Source: CAHJXF01 sp038225855 (lineage in GTDB: Bacteria > Pseudomonadota > Gammaproteobacteria > Burkholderiales > Burkholderiaceae_D). From it: DNA of 64,000 nt. The stretch is from contig JBBRQU010000005.1 of the NCBI GenBank assembly GCA_038225855.1, positions 69,167 through 133,166 on the forward strand. Reading direction: 5' to 3'. Below, in pieces: positions 27,339-36,500 of this stretch (the first letter of the stretch is position 1; each line of letters starts with the position of its first letter). The notes beneath the pieces are model-generated. The model saw only the letters and a list, made by a program, of their open reading frames with translations, did not search any database and was not told the DNA's origin. Made by a program: the position numbers and the translations under genes.

Positions 27339-28333
27339 AGGCGTCCGAGCCGACGACCTTGCGCGACGATGCGCTGCTCGATGCGGGATTGGGTGCGGGC
27401 GTCCTTCCCACGGTGTCAAGCGGATCGCCGCTTCTCTCACCATCCTTGCGCTTCATCGCCGATTTCGCCGAGAGCCGCATCGCGGTGGCGGGCGCGATTT
27501 TGCTGGCGCTGTTCGCATTGGCGGCGCTCTTCGCGCCTTGGATCGTGCCACAGAATCCCTACGACCTCGCGCATCTCGACATCCTCGATGCGCGCCTGCC
27601 GCCCGGATCACTGTCGACCAGTGACGCGAGCGGAAGCGCGCGCGGCGACGTGACCCGCTACCTGCTCGGCACCGACGGTCAGGGCCGCGACATGCTGTCG
27701 GCGATCGTCTATGGACTTCGCATCAGCGTCGCGATCGGCGTGATCTCGACCTTGTGCGCGGCGATCATCGGCGTATCGCTCGGCCTCGTCGCGGGCTATG
27801 CGGGGGGCAAGGTCGATGGCTTCGTGATGCGACTGGCCGATATTCAACTGTCTTTTCCCTCGATCCTGATCGCGCTGATCCTGCTCGCGTTCCTGCGTCC
27901 GGGCCTCGGCAACATCGTGATCGCATTGGTCGCTGTGCAATGGGCCTACTACGCGCGCACCGTGCGCGGCACCGCGCTGGTCGAGCGGCGCAAGGAATAC
28001 ATCGAAGCCGCGCGCGGCCTCGGACTCTCGACGACGCGCATCGTGTTCGGCCATCTGTTGCCCAACTGTCTGCCGCCTCTGGTCGTGGTCGCGACCTTGC
28101 AGATCGCTTCGGCAATCGCCCTCGAAGCGACGCTGTCCTTCCTCGGCCTGGGCGTGCCGATCACCGAGCCGTCACTCGGGCTCCTGATCGCCAATGGATT
28201 CCAGGTGCTGTTCGCGGGCAAGTACTGGATCAGCGTCTATCCGGGTGTGGCGCTGGTGCTGTTGATCGTGGCGCTCAATCTGGTCGCGGACCGGCTGCGC
28301 GACATGCTCGATCCCAAGTTGAGGTCGCGATGA
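27335..28333 (+). CDS. Peptide/nickel-type ABC permease, DppC family (locus 2)
   Basis: Permease of 332 residues, longer at its N-terminus than the locus 1 paralogue by a Ser/Thr/Leu-rich cytoplasmic segment. It shows GTDGQGRDMLS, LGLVAGYAGG and the EAA-type loop YIEAARGLGLSTTRIVFGHLL. It is coupled to the DppB-like gene by a four-base overlap. A 106-base gap containing a family A repeat separates it from the ATPase genes. Confidence 0.93.
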   Translation: MKASEPTTLRDDALLDAGLGAGVLPTVSSGSPLLSPSLRFIADFAESRIAVAGAILLALFALAALFAPWIVPQNPYDLAHLDILDARLPPGSLSTSDASGSARGDVTRYLLGTDGQGRDMLSAIVYGLRISVAIGVISTLCAAIIGVSLGLVAGYAGGKVDGFVMRLADIQLSFPSILIALILLAFLRPGLGNIVIALVAVQWAYYARTVRGTALVERRKEYIEAARGLGLSTTRIVFGHLLPNCLPPLVVVATLQIASAIALEATLSFLGLGVPITEPSLGLLIANGFQVLFAGKYWISVYPGVALVLLIVALNLVADRLRDMLDPKLRSR

Positions 28334-28341
28334 ACGTGCGC

Positions 28342-28420
28342 TGTCGTTCCCGCGAAAGCGGGAATCCAGTGGCGTGCGAAATGCCAACGACGCTGGGTCC
28401 CTGCTTTTGCAGGGACGACG
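28342..28420. repeat. Interspersed palindromic repeat, family A, copy 3
   Basis: TGTCGTTCCCGCGAAAGCGG and CTGCTTTTGCAGGGACGACG form opposed hairpin arms. The copy lies between the permease and ATPase genes within one presumed operon, where it could shape mRNA processing or partial termination. Confidence 0.78.
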
Positions 28421-28439
28421 GCATCGCGAGCGCGACGCC

Positions 28440-29465
28440 ATGAGTGCGGTGCTGGCAGTCACAAATCTCAAGACTCACTTCTTCACGAAGGCGGGCGTCG
28501 TGCGCGCCGTCGATGGCGTCGATCTCGTGGTGCGCGAAGGCGAGGTCGTCGGACTCGTCGGCGAATCGGGCTCGGGCAAATCGATCACCGGGCTGTCGAT
28601 CATGGGACTGGTCGATGCGCCGGGCCGCATCGTCGAAGGCCGCATCGTGCTCACTGTCGACCGGCGCAGCGTCGATCTGCGCGCCCTCGATGACGAAGCG
28701 ATGCGCCGGTTGCGCGGCAATCGGATCGCGATGATCTTTCAGGATCCGATGATGACCCTGAATCCGGTACTCGCCATCGGCACGCAGATGATCGAGACAC
28801 TTGCCGCGCATCAGGCAACCGATCGCATGTCGAAGACCGCGATGCGCGAACGCTCGGTCGAAGCGCTGGCGCGCGTGGGCATCGCGTCGCCGCGCGAGCG
28901 GCTTGCGGCCTATCCGCATCAACTGTCGGGCGGCATGCGTCAGCGCGTCGCGATCGCGATTGCGCTGTTGAACGATCCCGACCTGATCATCTGCGATGAA
29001 CCGACGACCGCGCTCGATGTGACGATCCAGGCGCAGATCCTCGCCGAGATGCAGACCTTGATTCGCGAATCGAACCTGGCCCTGATCTGGATCACGCACG
29101 ACCTCACCGTCGTCGCCGGTCTCGCCGATCGCGTCGCGGTGATGTACGGGGGCCGGATCGTCGAGTCGGGTACGACCGCCGAGATCCTCGAAGCGCCGCG
29201 TCATCCGTACACGCACGGACTGATCGCCTCGACGCCGGCCGCGGCTGCGAAGCGAACCGATCGCGATCAAGACGCCGGCTCGCGTCGCCTCGCACAGATT
29301 CCCGGCACACCGCCGTCGCTCGCGCATCTGCCGCAGGGCTGCGCGTTCCGACCGCGCTGTTCGCATGCGACCGAGGCCTGCCTCGCCGAGCCGCCATCGA
29401 TGGTCGATGCAGCGGGCCGCAGCCTGCGGTGCTTTCATCCGATCGAAGCGCAGGTGGCAACGTGA
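28440..29465 (+). CDS. Peptide ABC transporter ATPase, DppD family (locus 2)
   Basis: ATPase of 341 residues: Walker A GESGSGKSIT, signature LSGGMRQRV, Walker B LIICDEPTTALD and THDLTV. The C-terminal block CAFRPRCSHATEAC is the DppD cysteine region. The stop overlaps the GTG start of the next ATPase by four bases. ATG 28440 lies directly after the family A repeat and fits the conserved N-terminus MSAVLAVTNLKTHF. Confidence 0.94.
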   Translation: MSAVLAVTNLKTHFFTKAGVVRAVDGVDLVVREGEVVGLVGESGSGKSITGLSIMGLVDAPGRIVEGRIVLTVDRRSVDLRALDDEAMRRLRGNRIAMIFQDPMMTLNPVLAIGTQMIETLAAHQATDRMSKTAMRERSVEALARVGIASPRERLAAYPHQLSGGMRQRVAIAIALLNDPDLIICDEPTTALDVTIQAQILAEMQTLIRESNLALIWITHDLTVVAGLADRVAVMYGGRIVESGTTAEILEAPRHPYTHGLIASTPAAAAKRTDRDQDAGSRRLAQIPGTPPSLAHLPQGCAFRPRCSHATEACLAEPPSMVDAAGRSLRCFHPIEAQVAT

Positions 29466-30544
29466 CTCGGCCTATCCTCGAACTGCACAACGTCTCGAAG
29501 ACTTTCGTCCAGACGCCCGACCTCTCGACCCGCATCGCGAGCGCGCTGCGGGGAAAGGCCGGTGCGAAGGCCGACTTGCGCGTCGTCCACGCGGTCGATG
29601 GCGTCGATCTGTCGATCGCGCAAGGCGAGGTCGTCGGGCTCGTCGGCGAATCGGGCTGCGGCAAATCGACCCTCGGCCGCATCGTCGCGGGGCTGTATGC
29701 GCCGACCTCGGGCACGCGTTCGTGGACGGGACGAACCGACAACGCGACATCGACCCGCGAAGCCGGGCAGCGCCTCGCAGTGCAAATGATTTTCCAGGAC
29801 CCCTACGCCTCGCTCAATCCGCGCATGCGCGTCGTCGATCTGATCGGCGAAGCCCCGGTCGCACACGGACTTTGGCCGCGCAAGGACCGCGAGCTGCGCG
29901 CCGTCGATCTGCTGACGCGCGTGGGTCTCGATGCATCCGCATTGCGGCGCTACCCGCATCAGTTCTCGGGCGGTCAACGCGCGCGCATCGGGATCGCGCG
30001 GGCGCTCGCGGTTGCGCCCGAACTGCTGGTCTGCGATGAAGCCGTCGCCGCGCTCGACGTCTCGATTCAGGCGCAGGTGCTCAATCTCTTCATGCAACTG
30101 CGTGATGGAGATGGACCCAAGGAATCCGGACCCGAACCCGCCCTCACTTATCTGTTCATCAGCCACGACCTCGGCGTCGTGCGGCATCTGTCGGATCGCG
30201 TGTTGATCATGTATCTCGGGCGCATCGTCGAGTCGGCGTCGACGACCGCATTGTTCGCGCGACCCAATCATCCATACACACAGGCGCTGCTCGCCGAGAC
30301 ACCGACGCTGGCCGTGAAGAAACGGGTCTTTGCAGCGATTCGCGGCGAGATTCCGTCGCCTCTCGATCCCCCTTCAGGCTGCCATTTCCATCCGCGCTGT
30401 CCGCGCGCGAAGGACGTCCCCGATCATCGTTGCAGCCGCGAGCGACCGTTGCTCAAGAGGATCGCAAACGGCCATTCATCGGCGTGTCATCTCAACGATG
30501 TTCGTGGCGGATTCGATGCACACGAATCCCGGTCTGGCTGCTGA
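29462..30544 (+). CDS. Peptide ABC transporter ATPase, DppF family (locus 2)
   Basis: ATPase of 360 residues with Walker A GESGCGKST, signature FSGGQRARI, and LLVCDEAVAALD, in which the usual Pro after the Walker B Glu is Ala. The H-loop SHDLGVVRHL and the C-terminal CHFHPRCPRAKDVPDHRC cysteine block are present. It starts with GTG overlapping the previous stop. This completes the locus 2 DppBCDF set, which lacks its own binding protein. Confidence 0.93.
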   Translation: MTRPILELHNVSKTFVQTPDLSTRIASALRGKAGAKADLRVVHAVDGVDLSIAQGEVVGLVGESGCGKSTLGRIVAGLYAPTSGTRSWTGRTDNATSTREAGQRLAVQMIFQDPYASLNPRMRVVDLIGEAPVAHGLWPRKDRELRAVDLLTRVGLDASALRRYPHQFSGGQRARIGIARALAVAPELLVCDEAVAALDVSIQAQVLNLFMQLRDGDGPKESGPEPALTYLFISHDLGVVRHLSDRVLIMYLGRIVESASTTALFARPNHPYTQALLAETPTLAVKKRVFAAIRGEIPSPLDPPSGCHFHPRCPRAKDVPDHRCSRERPLLKRIANGHSSACHLNDVRGGFDAHESRSGC

Positions 30545-30618
30545 ATTCTGGCGACGCACACGGGTTCTCGTCATCGACCGAGGCGTAAAATGCGTGCTCT
30601 GGCAACACGAGAATCATC

Positions 30619-31860
30619 ATGAACACGCGACTTCAATCCACTGCGCCGACGTCGAGCAACGACACTCATATCTACGGCAACGAGCGCGCACCGTCCGCCG
30701 AAACGCTTGCGATGATCGAGCGCCTGATCGCGTTCAACACCACGTCGCGCGATTCGAATCTCGGCCTGATCGAATGGGTGCGTGACTATCTCGAAAAGCT
30801 CGGCGCAAAGACGCGCCTGACCTACGACGCGAAAGGCGTGAAGGCCAACCTCTTCGCAACGCTCGGTGAAGGCAAGAAGCCCGGCCTGATTCTCTCGGGC
30901 CATACCGATACGGTGCCGATCGACGGACAACAGTGGAGCACCGATCCCTTCGCCGCGACGATCGCGGACGGCAAGTTGTACGCGCGCGGCTCGGCCGACA
31001 TGAAAGGCTTCGTCGGCATCGCGCTTGCCCACGCGCCGCGCTTTCTGAACGCGATCAAGATCGGCGCGCTCGACGCGACCATCCACTACTCGCTGTCGTA
31101 CGACGAAGAGATCGGCTGCATCGGCGTGCGGGGACTGCTTGCCGATCTCGAGGCGACCGGGCTGGTCGCGGCCGGCCGCGTCGCCGGTTGCATCGTCGGC
31201 GAGCCGACCAGCATGCAGCCGATCATCGCGCACAAAGGAACGCATCGCTTCCGCTGTCACGTGCATGGTCGCGAGGCGCATTCGAGTTACGTCACGCACG
31301 GCGTCAACGCGATCGAATACGCCGCCAAGCTGGTCGTCTTCATTCGCGATATCGCCGATCGGCTCGGCGCGACCGAAGTGCGCGACTACGGATTCAATGT
31401 TCCCTATTCGACGCTTTCGACCGGCGTGATTCGCGGCGGCATCGCGGCCAATGTGATCCCCAAGGACTGCGAGGTGCAGTTCGATATGCGGACCTTGCCG
31501 TCGGCGTCGGCCGATGCCCTGTATGCGGAAATCTGCAACTACGCGAAGACGCTCGAAGCCGAAATGAAGAGCTTCGATACCGTGGCGAAGATCGAGATGA
31601 TCTGGGAAAACTCGACCGAGGGCCTTGCGGCGCATGAAGATGACGCGATCGTCCAGCTCGCACGAAAACTCTCGCGCAACGACAAGGTGGGCAAGGTTTC
31701 GTACGGAACCGAAGCCGGCCTGTTTCAACGGATCGGTATACCGACCGTGATCTGCGGCCCGGGCGACATCGCGCAAGCGCATGCGCCCGACGAGTTCGTC
31801 ACGCTCGAACAGCTCGCGCAATGCGAGCGATTCATGGAGCGGCTCGCGGCATCGAATTGA
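30619..31860 (+). CDS. argE: Acetylornithine deacetylase-type M20 peptidase (ArgE family)
   Basis: M20A amidohydrolase of 413 residues. The metal-binding SGHTDTVP, the bridging-Asp block ARGSADMKGF, the catalytic Glu pair DEEIGCIGVRG and the HKGTHRFRCHVHGREAHSS dimer domain entry define ArgE-like acetylornithine deacetylase. The enzyme would release acetate from N-acetylornithine or a related N-acyl amino acid. Its place 74 bases after the peptide transporter locus suggests a catabolic paralogue using imported N-acyl amino acids rather than the biosynthetic ArgE. The gene symbol is therefore tentative. Confidence 0.88.
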   Translation: MNTRLQSTAPTSSNDTHIYGNERAPSAETLAMIERLIAFNTTSRDSNLGLIEWVRDYLEKLGAKTRLTYDAKGVKANLFATLGEGKKPGLILSGHTDTVPIDGQQWSTDPFAATIADGKLYARGSADMKGFVGIALAHAPRFLNAIKIGALDATIHYSLSYDEEIGCIGVRGLLADLEATGLVAAGRVAGCIVGEPTSMQPIIAHKGTHRFRCHVHGREAHSSYVTHGVNAIEYAAKLVVFIRDIADRLGATEVRDYGFNVPYSTLSTGVIRGGIAANVIPKDCEVQFDMRTLPSASADALYAEICNYAKTLEAEMKSFDTVAKIEMIWENSTEGLAAHEDDAIVQLARKLSRNDKVGKVSYGTEAGLFQRIGIPTVICGPGDIAQAHAPDEFVTLEQLAQCERFMERLAASN

Positions 31861-31931
31861 GCATCCCACGACGGAGTGCGCGCGTTTGCGCATTGCGCCG
31901 CATTCGCTCAAGCCATTTATTCATCAACGAT

Positions 31932-31959
31932 TTGACTTCGCATTTTATTTCACTATATC
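31932..31959 (+). promoter_or_regulatory. Predicted AT-rich promoter of the VOC/ArsR cluster
   Basis: TTGACT (31932-31937) and TATATC (31954-31959) with a 16-base spacer lie in a clearly AT-rich stretch 34 bases before the VOC start. ATATC is repeated directly at and just after the -10 region, which could serve as an ArsR operator since an ArsR gene is in the same operon. Confidence 0.5.
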
Positions 31960-31992
31960 ATTAAATATCTACCATAGCGCGAAGGAATTTCC

Positions 31993-32450
31993 ATGGACGA
32001 CGATAGTCGCGCATCGCTCGCCTCGGCGGTCTTCTACAGCGATCCCTGGGCCGCACTCGACTGGCTGGAACGCGCCTTCGGCTTCGAACGCAGCAGGTGA
32101 TCACCAATCCCGACGGCACGCTGGGACATTCGCAATTGCGTTTCGGCAACGGCCATCTGATGGTGGGCGGCGAATGGGCCGAACACACGGCGAGCCCCAC
32201 CAAGGTCGGTGGCAAGAATACCCAGTCGCTGCACGTTCACCTGAGCGGCGACGTCGATCGCCATTGCGAGCAGGCGCGCGCGGCTGGCGCAGTGATCCTG
32301 ATGGAACCCGCGAACCAGTTCTACGGCGACCGCACCTACCGGGCGCGCGATCCCGAAGGCCATGTGTGGACCTTCGCGCAGACGGTTGCGCCGTTCTCGG
32401 TCGAGGCATCCGAGAAGGCGACCGGCCTGAAGATCGAACTGTTTCCTTGA
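31993..32450 (+). pseudogene. VOC/glyoxalase-like protein, interrupted by a one-base frameshift
   Basis: The first 35 codons from ATG 31993 give a VOC start with VFYSDPWAALDWLERAFGFE, then a stop at 32098-32100. The rest of the domain, starting ITNPDG and running to a stop at 32450 with FGNGHLMVGGEW and YRARDPEGHVWTFAQ, continues in the next frame. Loss of a single base near 32094-32097 explains both halves, since related proteins read straight from the FGFE block into ITNPDG. It heads an operon with ArsR and SRPBCC genes, a frequent trio. Real decay, sequencing error or programmed shift cannot be separated here. Confidence 0.8.
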
Positions 32451-32794
32451 AGTCTTCAGCCGCGCTCGATCGCACGCTCACTGCGCTGGCCGACCCCAGC
32501 CGTCGGCGCGTGATCGAGTTGCTGCGCCAGCATCCGCGCAGCGCGGGCGAACTGGCTGACGGCGTCGGTCTGAGTCCGGCAGCATTGAGCCGCCATTTGC
32601 GCACGTTGAAGACCTCCGGGCTGATCGAGGAAACGCATCCTGAATACGATGCGCGGGTGCGCATCTACAACCTCAGGCCGGCGCCGATGGCCGATCTCAA
32701 GGCGTGGCTGCTGCACACCGAGACACTGTGGGCCAGGCAGCTCGCGTCGTTCAAGGCGCATGTCGAGAAAGATGGCAAGAGGCGTAGACGATGA
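32447..32794 (+). CDS. ArsR-family transcriptional regulator
   Basis: Winged-helix regulator of 115 residues. LADPSRRRVIELL and the recognition region LSPAALSRHLRTLKTSGLIEE are standard ArsR/SmtB landmarks. No metal-binding cysteines of the ELCVCDL type are present, so it belongs to the metal-independent subgroup usually paired with SRPBCC/AHSA1 proteins. The start is TTG 32447, overlapping the stop of the VOC frame (TTGA); the family N-terminus begins at exactly this residue. It probably autoregulates the cluster. Confidence 0.85.
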   Translation: MKSSAALDRTLTALADPSRRRVIELLRQHPRSAGELADGVGLSPAALSRHLRTLKTSGLIEETHPEYDARVRIYNLRPAPMADLKAWLLHTETLWARQLASFKAHVEKDGKRRRR

Positions 32795-32843
32795 GGCGGC
32801 GATCATGAGGCGGCGATGACGAGGGGACGATGATAAGGGGACG

Positions 32844-33320
32844 ATGAGTTCGCGCATCATGGTCGCCATTCGCGTCGCGGCCACGCCGTGGCGCGCGTTC
32901 GAGGTGTTCACGCGCGAGATCGATTCGTGGTGGCGCGCAACGCCGCTGTTCGCCTTCACGCCAGGTTCGCCCGGCGTGCTGGCGTTCGAACCGCATCTCG
33001 GTGGCCGCTTCATCGAGACCGGCGACGACGGCACGCAATTCGAGATCGGGCGCATTGTCGATTGGTCGCCCGGCGCGCGCCTCGCGTTCACGTGGCGCCA
33101 GGCGAGTTTCAGCGAAGGGCAGGAGACCGAAGTCGAGGTGCGGTTCGATGCGATCGGAGACTAGACGCGTGTCACCGTCGAGCATCGCGGCTGGGACTCA
33201 GTGCCGCAGGATCACGTGGCGCGGCACACGTTTCCGAACGCCATCTTCCTTCAGCGACACGGCCAGTGGTGGCAGGTCTTGCTGGACTCGTTTCAGAAAC
33301 GTGCAGCAAACCGCGAGTAG
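32844..33320 (+). pseudogene. SRPBCC/AHSA1-domain protein with premature in-frame amber codon
   Basis: From ATG 32844 the frame encodes an SRPBCC (AHSA1) protein with WRAFEVFTREIDSWW and FEPHLGGRFIE, but TAG at 33162-33164 stops it after 106 residues. The same frame continues with TRVTVEHRGWDSVP and QWWQVLLDSFQ, the conserved end of the family, to a second stop at 33318-33320. Thus a single substitution, not a frameshift, truncates the protein. The lost C-terminal helix normally closes the ligand cavity. It is the third member of the cluster and the second broken one. Confidence 0.82.
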
Positions 33321-33358
33321 TGTCTCAGTCTGAATGTGGCGATAGGCGGAAAACTGGC

Positions 33359-33396
33359 ACCGGTCCGAGCAGCCGCTTTCGGCTGCGGTCACCGGT
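33359..33396. other. Imperfect hairpin upstream of the cyclase-ATPase gene
   Basis: ACCGGT occurs at both ends and an inner GCAGCC/GGCTGC stem closes a six-base loop. There is no T-tract, so it is a weak candidate for a terminator of the SRPBCC gene or for a leader structure of the large downstream gene. The remaining 190 bases to 33588 hold nothing I recognise. Confidence 0.4.
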
Positions 33397-33588
33397 ACTC
33401 GGCGCATTTGGCACGTTTGATCGCAAGAACGGCGACGGAGATTGAGAATTACCAGATGGCAATTCAAGCCTGCCGGGCCCGCGGCGCCTCGAAGCCCTGC
33501 AAACATTGCATTCGCAGGCCATCAAGAAACCGCGAAGCTTCCGGTGGATCTCCGGGCGTTCCCAAAATGGGGGGCTAGACTCCAGTTC

Positions 33589-36500
33589 GTGAACGAGCGC
33601 CCCGAGGAACTGGAAGCGGCCATCGCAGCCATCGAGGAGCAGCGGGCTGTGCTAGGCGGCGCTGTGACCAACATGGCCGTCGCACCACTGCGCGAACGGC
33701 TTGCCGCGCTGCTGGCGCAGAGTATCGCGGAGACGCAGCAACTCAAGCAGGTCAGTGTGCTTTTTGCAGACGTCGTCGGCTCAACGACGCTGAGCCAGCA
33801 GCTAGACCCGGAAGACATCCACGCTGTCATGGACGGTGCGCTCGAGCGCTTTTCCTCGATCGTCCGGGCGCACCGAGGTGCGGTGTTGCAATACGCCGGC
33901 GACAGCATGCTGGCTGTCTTCGGCGCTCAGGAGGCGCACGAAGACGACGCCGAGCGGGCTGTGCGTGCTGGCTTGGCCATCGTGCAAGAAGCCCGAGCCC
34001 AAGAGGCGCAGGTGCAGGCCCGTCATGGCTTTGAGGGCTTCGACGTGCGTGTGGGCATCAACACGGGTGCGGTGCTGCTGGGCGGAGGCGTCGATGCCGA
34101 AGGCGCTATCCGCGGCATCAGCGTGAACATTGCGGCGCGCATGGAGCAGACCGCACCCGCGGGAGGGCTGCGCATCAGCCACGACACCTATCGGCACGTG
34201 CGCGGCGTATTCGACGTCGAAGAACAGCCGCCGATCCAGGTCAAGGGCATCAGCGAACCCGTCCGCAGCTACCTCGTGCAGCGTGCCAAACCGCGAGCTT
34301 TCCGCGTCGCCTCGCGCGGGGTCGATGGCGTCGAAACCCGCATGGTCGGGCGCGAGCGCGAACTCGTGGAACTTCAACAAGCCTTGAAGGCGCTTTACGA
34401 TCCAACTCCCGAGCTCCACGCCATCACCATCGTCGCCGAAGCCGGCCTGGGCAAGAGTTGTTTGCTCTACGAGTTCGAGAACTGGGCCGCAGCGCGGCCT
34501 GAAGCCTTCTGCCTCTTCCAAGGCCGCGCCCAGCCGTTGAGCCAGAACCAGCCCTATGGCTTGCTACGCGACATCTTCGTCTCGCGGTTCGAGATCGCCG
34601 ACAGCGACAGCGTCGAGGTTGCGCGCCAGAAGATCACCGACGGGATCGCCCCGCTCTTTCTGTCTGATGACGGACACGACATGGCCGAGGCGCATGCCCA
34701 TCTGCTCGGGCACCTGATCGGCATTGACTTCAGCGAAAGTCGGCATGTCAAGGTCATGCTCGAAGACGGCAAGCAGATCCGCACCCGCGGCTTCCATGCG
34801 GCGGCGCAAATGTTCCGCCGGCTCAGCCGACAAACCGGCACCCCCATCGTAGTGCTGCTCGACGACCTGCACTGGGCCGACGACGGATCGCTCGACTTCA
34901 TCGAGCAGCTCGTCCACATCAACCGCGACGTACCAATGCTCGTGCTCGGCTCCACGCGGCCGAGTCTTTATGAGCGGCGCCCGGGTTGGGCTGACGGACA
35001 AGGACGGCATCAACTCATTAACCTCGTTCCTTTGAGCAGAGAAAACAGCCGCAACCTAGTCGATGGGTTGCTTCAAAAGATGCAAGAAATCCCGGCCGCA
35101 CTGCGCGAACTCGTCACTGGCGGCGCCGAAGGCAATCCGTTCTATATGGAAGAACTGGTAAAGATGCTCATCGATGTGGGCGCAATCGCCACCGGCACCG
35201 TCGACGATGCACAAGATTGGCGCGTGATACCCGACAAGCTGCTCGCCGCACATGTCCCGTCGACGCTCACCGGCGTACTTCAAGCGAGGCTTGATAGCCT
35301 CGGTCCTTCGGAAAAGAGCGCGTTGCAACAGGCTTCGGTCGTCGGCCATGTATTCTGGGATGAAGCGCTCGCAACGCTCGATCCGAATGCCATCGGCGCT
35401 CTCGCCACGCTGCCGCGGCGTGAGTTGATCACGCCGCACGCGGCCAGCGCCTTCGAGGGGCTGCGCGAATACGCGTTCCGCCATCACACGCTGCACCAGG
35501 TGACCTACGACACCGTCCTCAAGCGCATCAAGCGCGAGGCCCACGGCAAGGTCGCGCAATGGCTTGCTGACCGACCCGGCAAGACGCACTTGGACTTGAT
35601 CGCCGAGCATTACGAGCGAGCCGGTGACAACGCCAAAGCTTGCGAGTACTTCACGCTAGCCGCCGAGAGCGCTTCGGCCCTCTATGCCAACGAGGCCATG
35701 CTCAGCCATGCCAGCCGGGGCCTCGCGCTGGCCTCTCAGGACGACCATGTGACGCGCTGGCGCTTGCTGAGCGCACGGTCAAAGTATCTCGCCGCCCACG
35801 GCGACCGTGCGGCGCTCGATGCGGATCTAGATGCGTTGCAGGCCTTGGCCGATGCGCTCGACGACGGCGCCCGGCAAGCCGAGGTGGCGATGCTGCGGGC
35901 CCGTGCGCTTAGCGTCACTGGGGACTATCGCGGCGGCGAAGTTCAGGCGCGTCACGCCATCGAAATGGCGGAGTCTATCGGCGCGCTATCCGTAGCGTCC
36001 GTGGCCCATTACTTCCGGGCCGCAGCGCTGGCCCATCTGGGCGACCATACGACAGCCCGAACACTGGCTGACGTCGGCTGTGCAGCCGCCCGCGCCGTTG
36101 GCGACCGCGCGGGCGAGATCAGAATGCTAAACATTCTCGGATTGATCGCGGCAGCTCAGGGTGACTCGATCGCAACCTTGACGATTACGCAGGAAATCTT
36201 GCATCTCTGTCGCGAGCTGGGCGATCGTAGCTACGAGAGCAGTGCGCTATCCAACCTGGGGGGCTGCTTTCTTCAACTGGGCGACTACTCGAACGCACGC
36301 CGCTATCTGGACGAGAGCTTGCAGTTGGCACGGACCATCGGGCAACGTTATGTCGAGTCCAATGTGCTGCTGAACCGGGCGATGCTGGCTCGGCGTGAGG
36401 GCGACGCAGCAGGCGCGGCGTGGTTCGCGCGGGCGGCCATCGAGATTGCAGCATCCGGCGGGGTGCGGCAGGTGGAAGGCCCTGCACAGTGCTGCCTGGC

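Noticed and set aside
25622..28333. A plus-strand frame of 903 codons
   Set aside because: Its first two thirds run antisense to the M20 gene or in the wrong frame through the DppB-like gene; only its end, from 27335, is the real DppC-like permease.
31781..32446. Extension of the ArsR frame far upstream
   Set aside because: The upstream codons overlap the argE end and the VOC gene in the wrong frame; the family N-terminus begins at TTG 32447.
33442..33588. N-terminal extension of the cyclase-ATPase from TTG 33442
   Set aside because: Pro/Arg-rich residues without family similarity; GTG 33589 starts the conserved helical leader.
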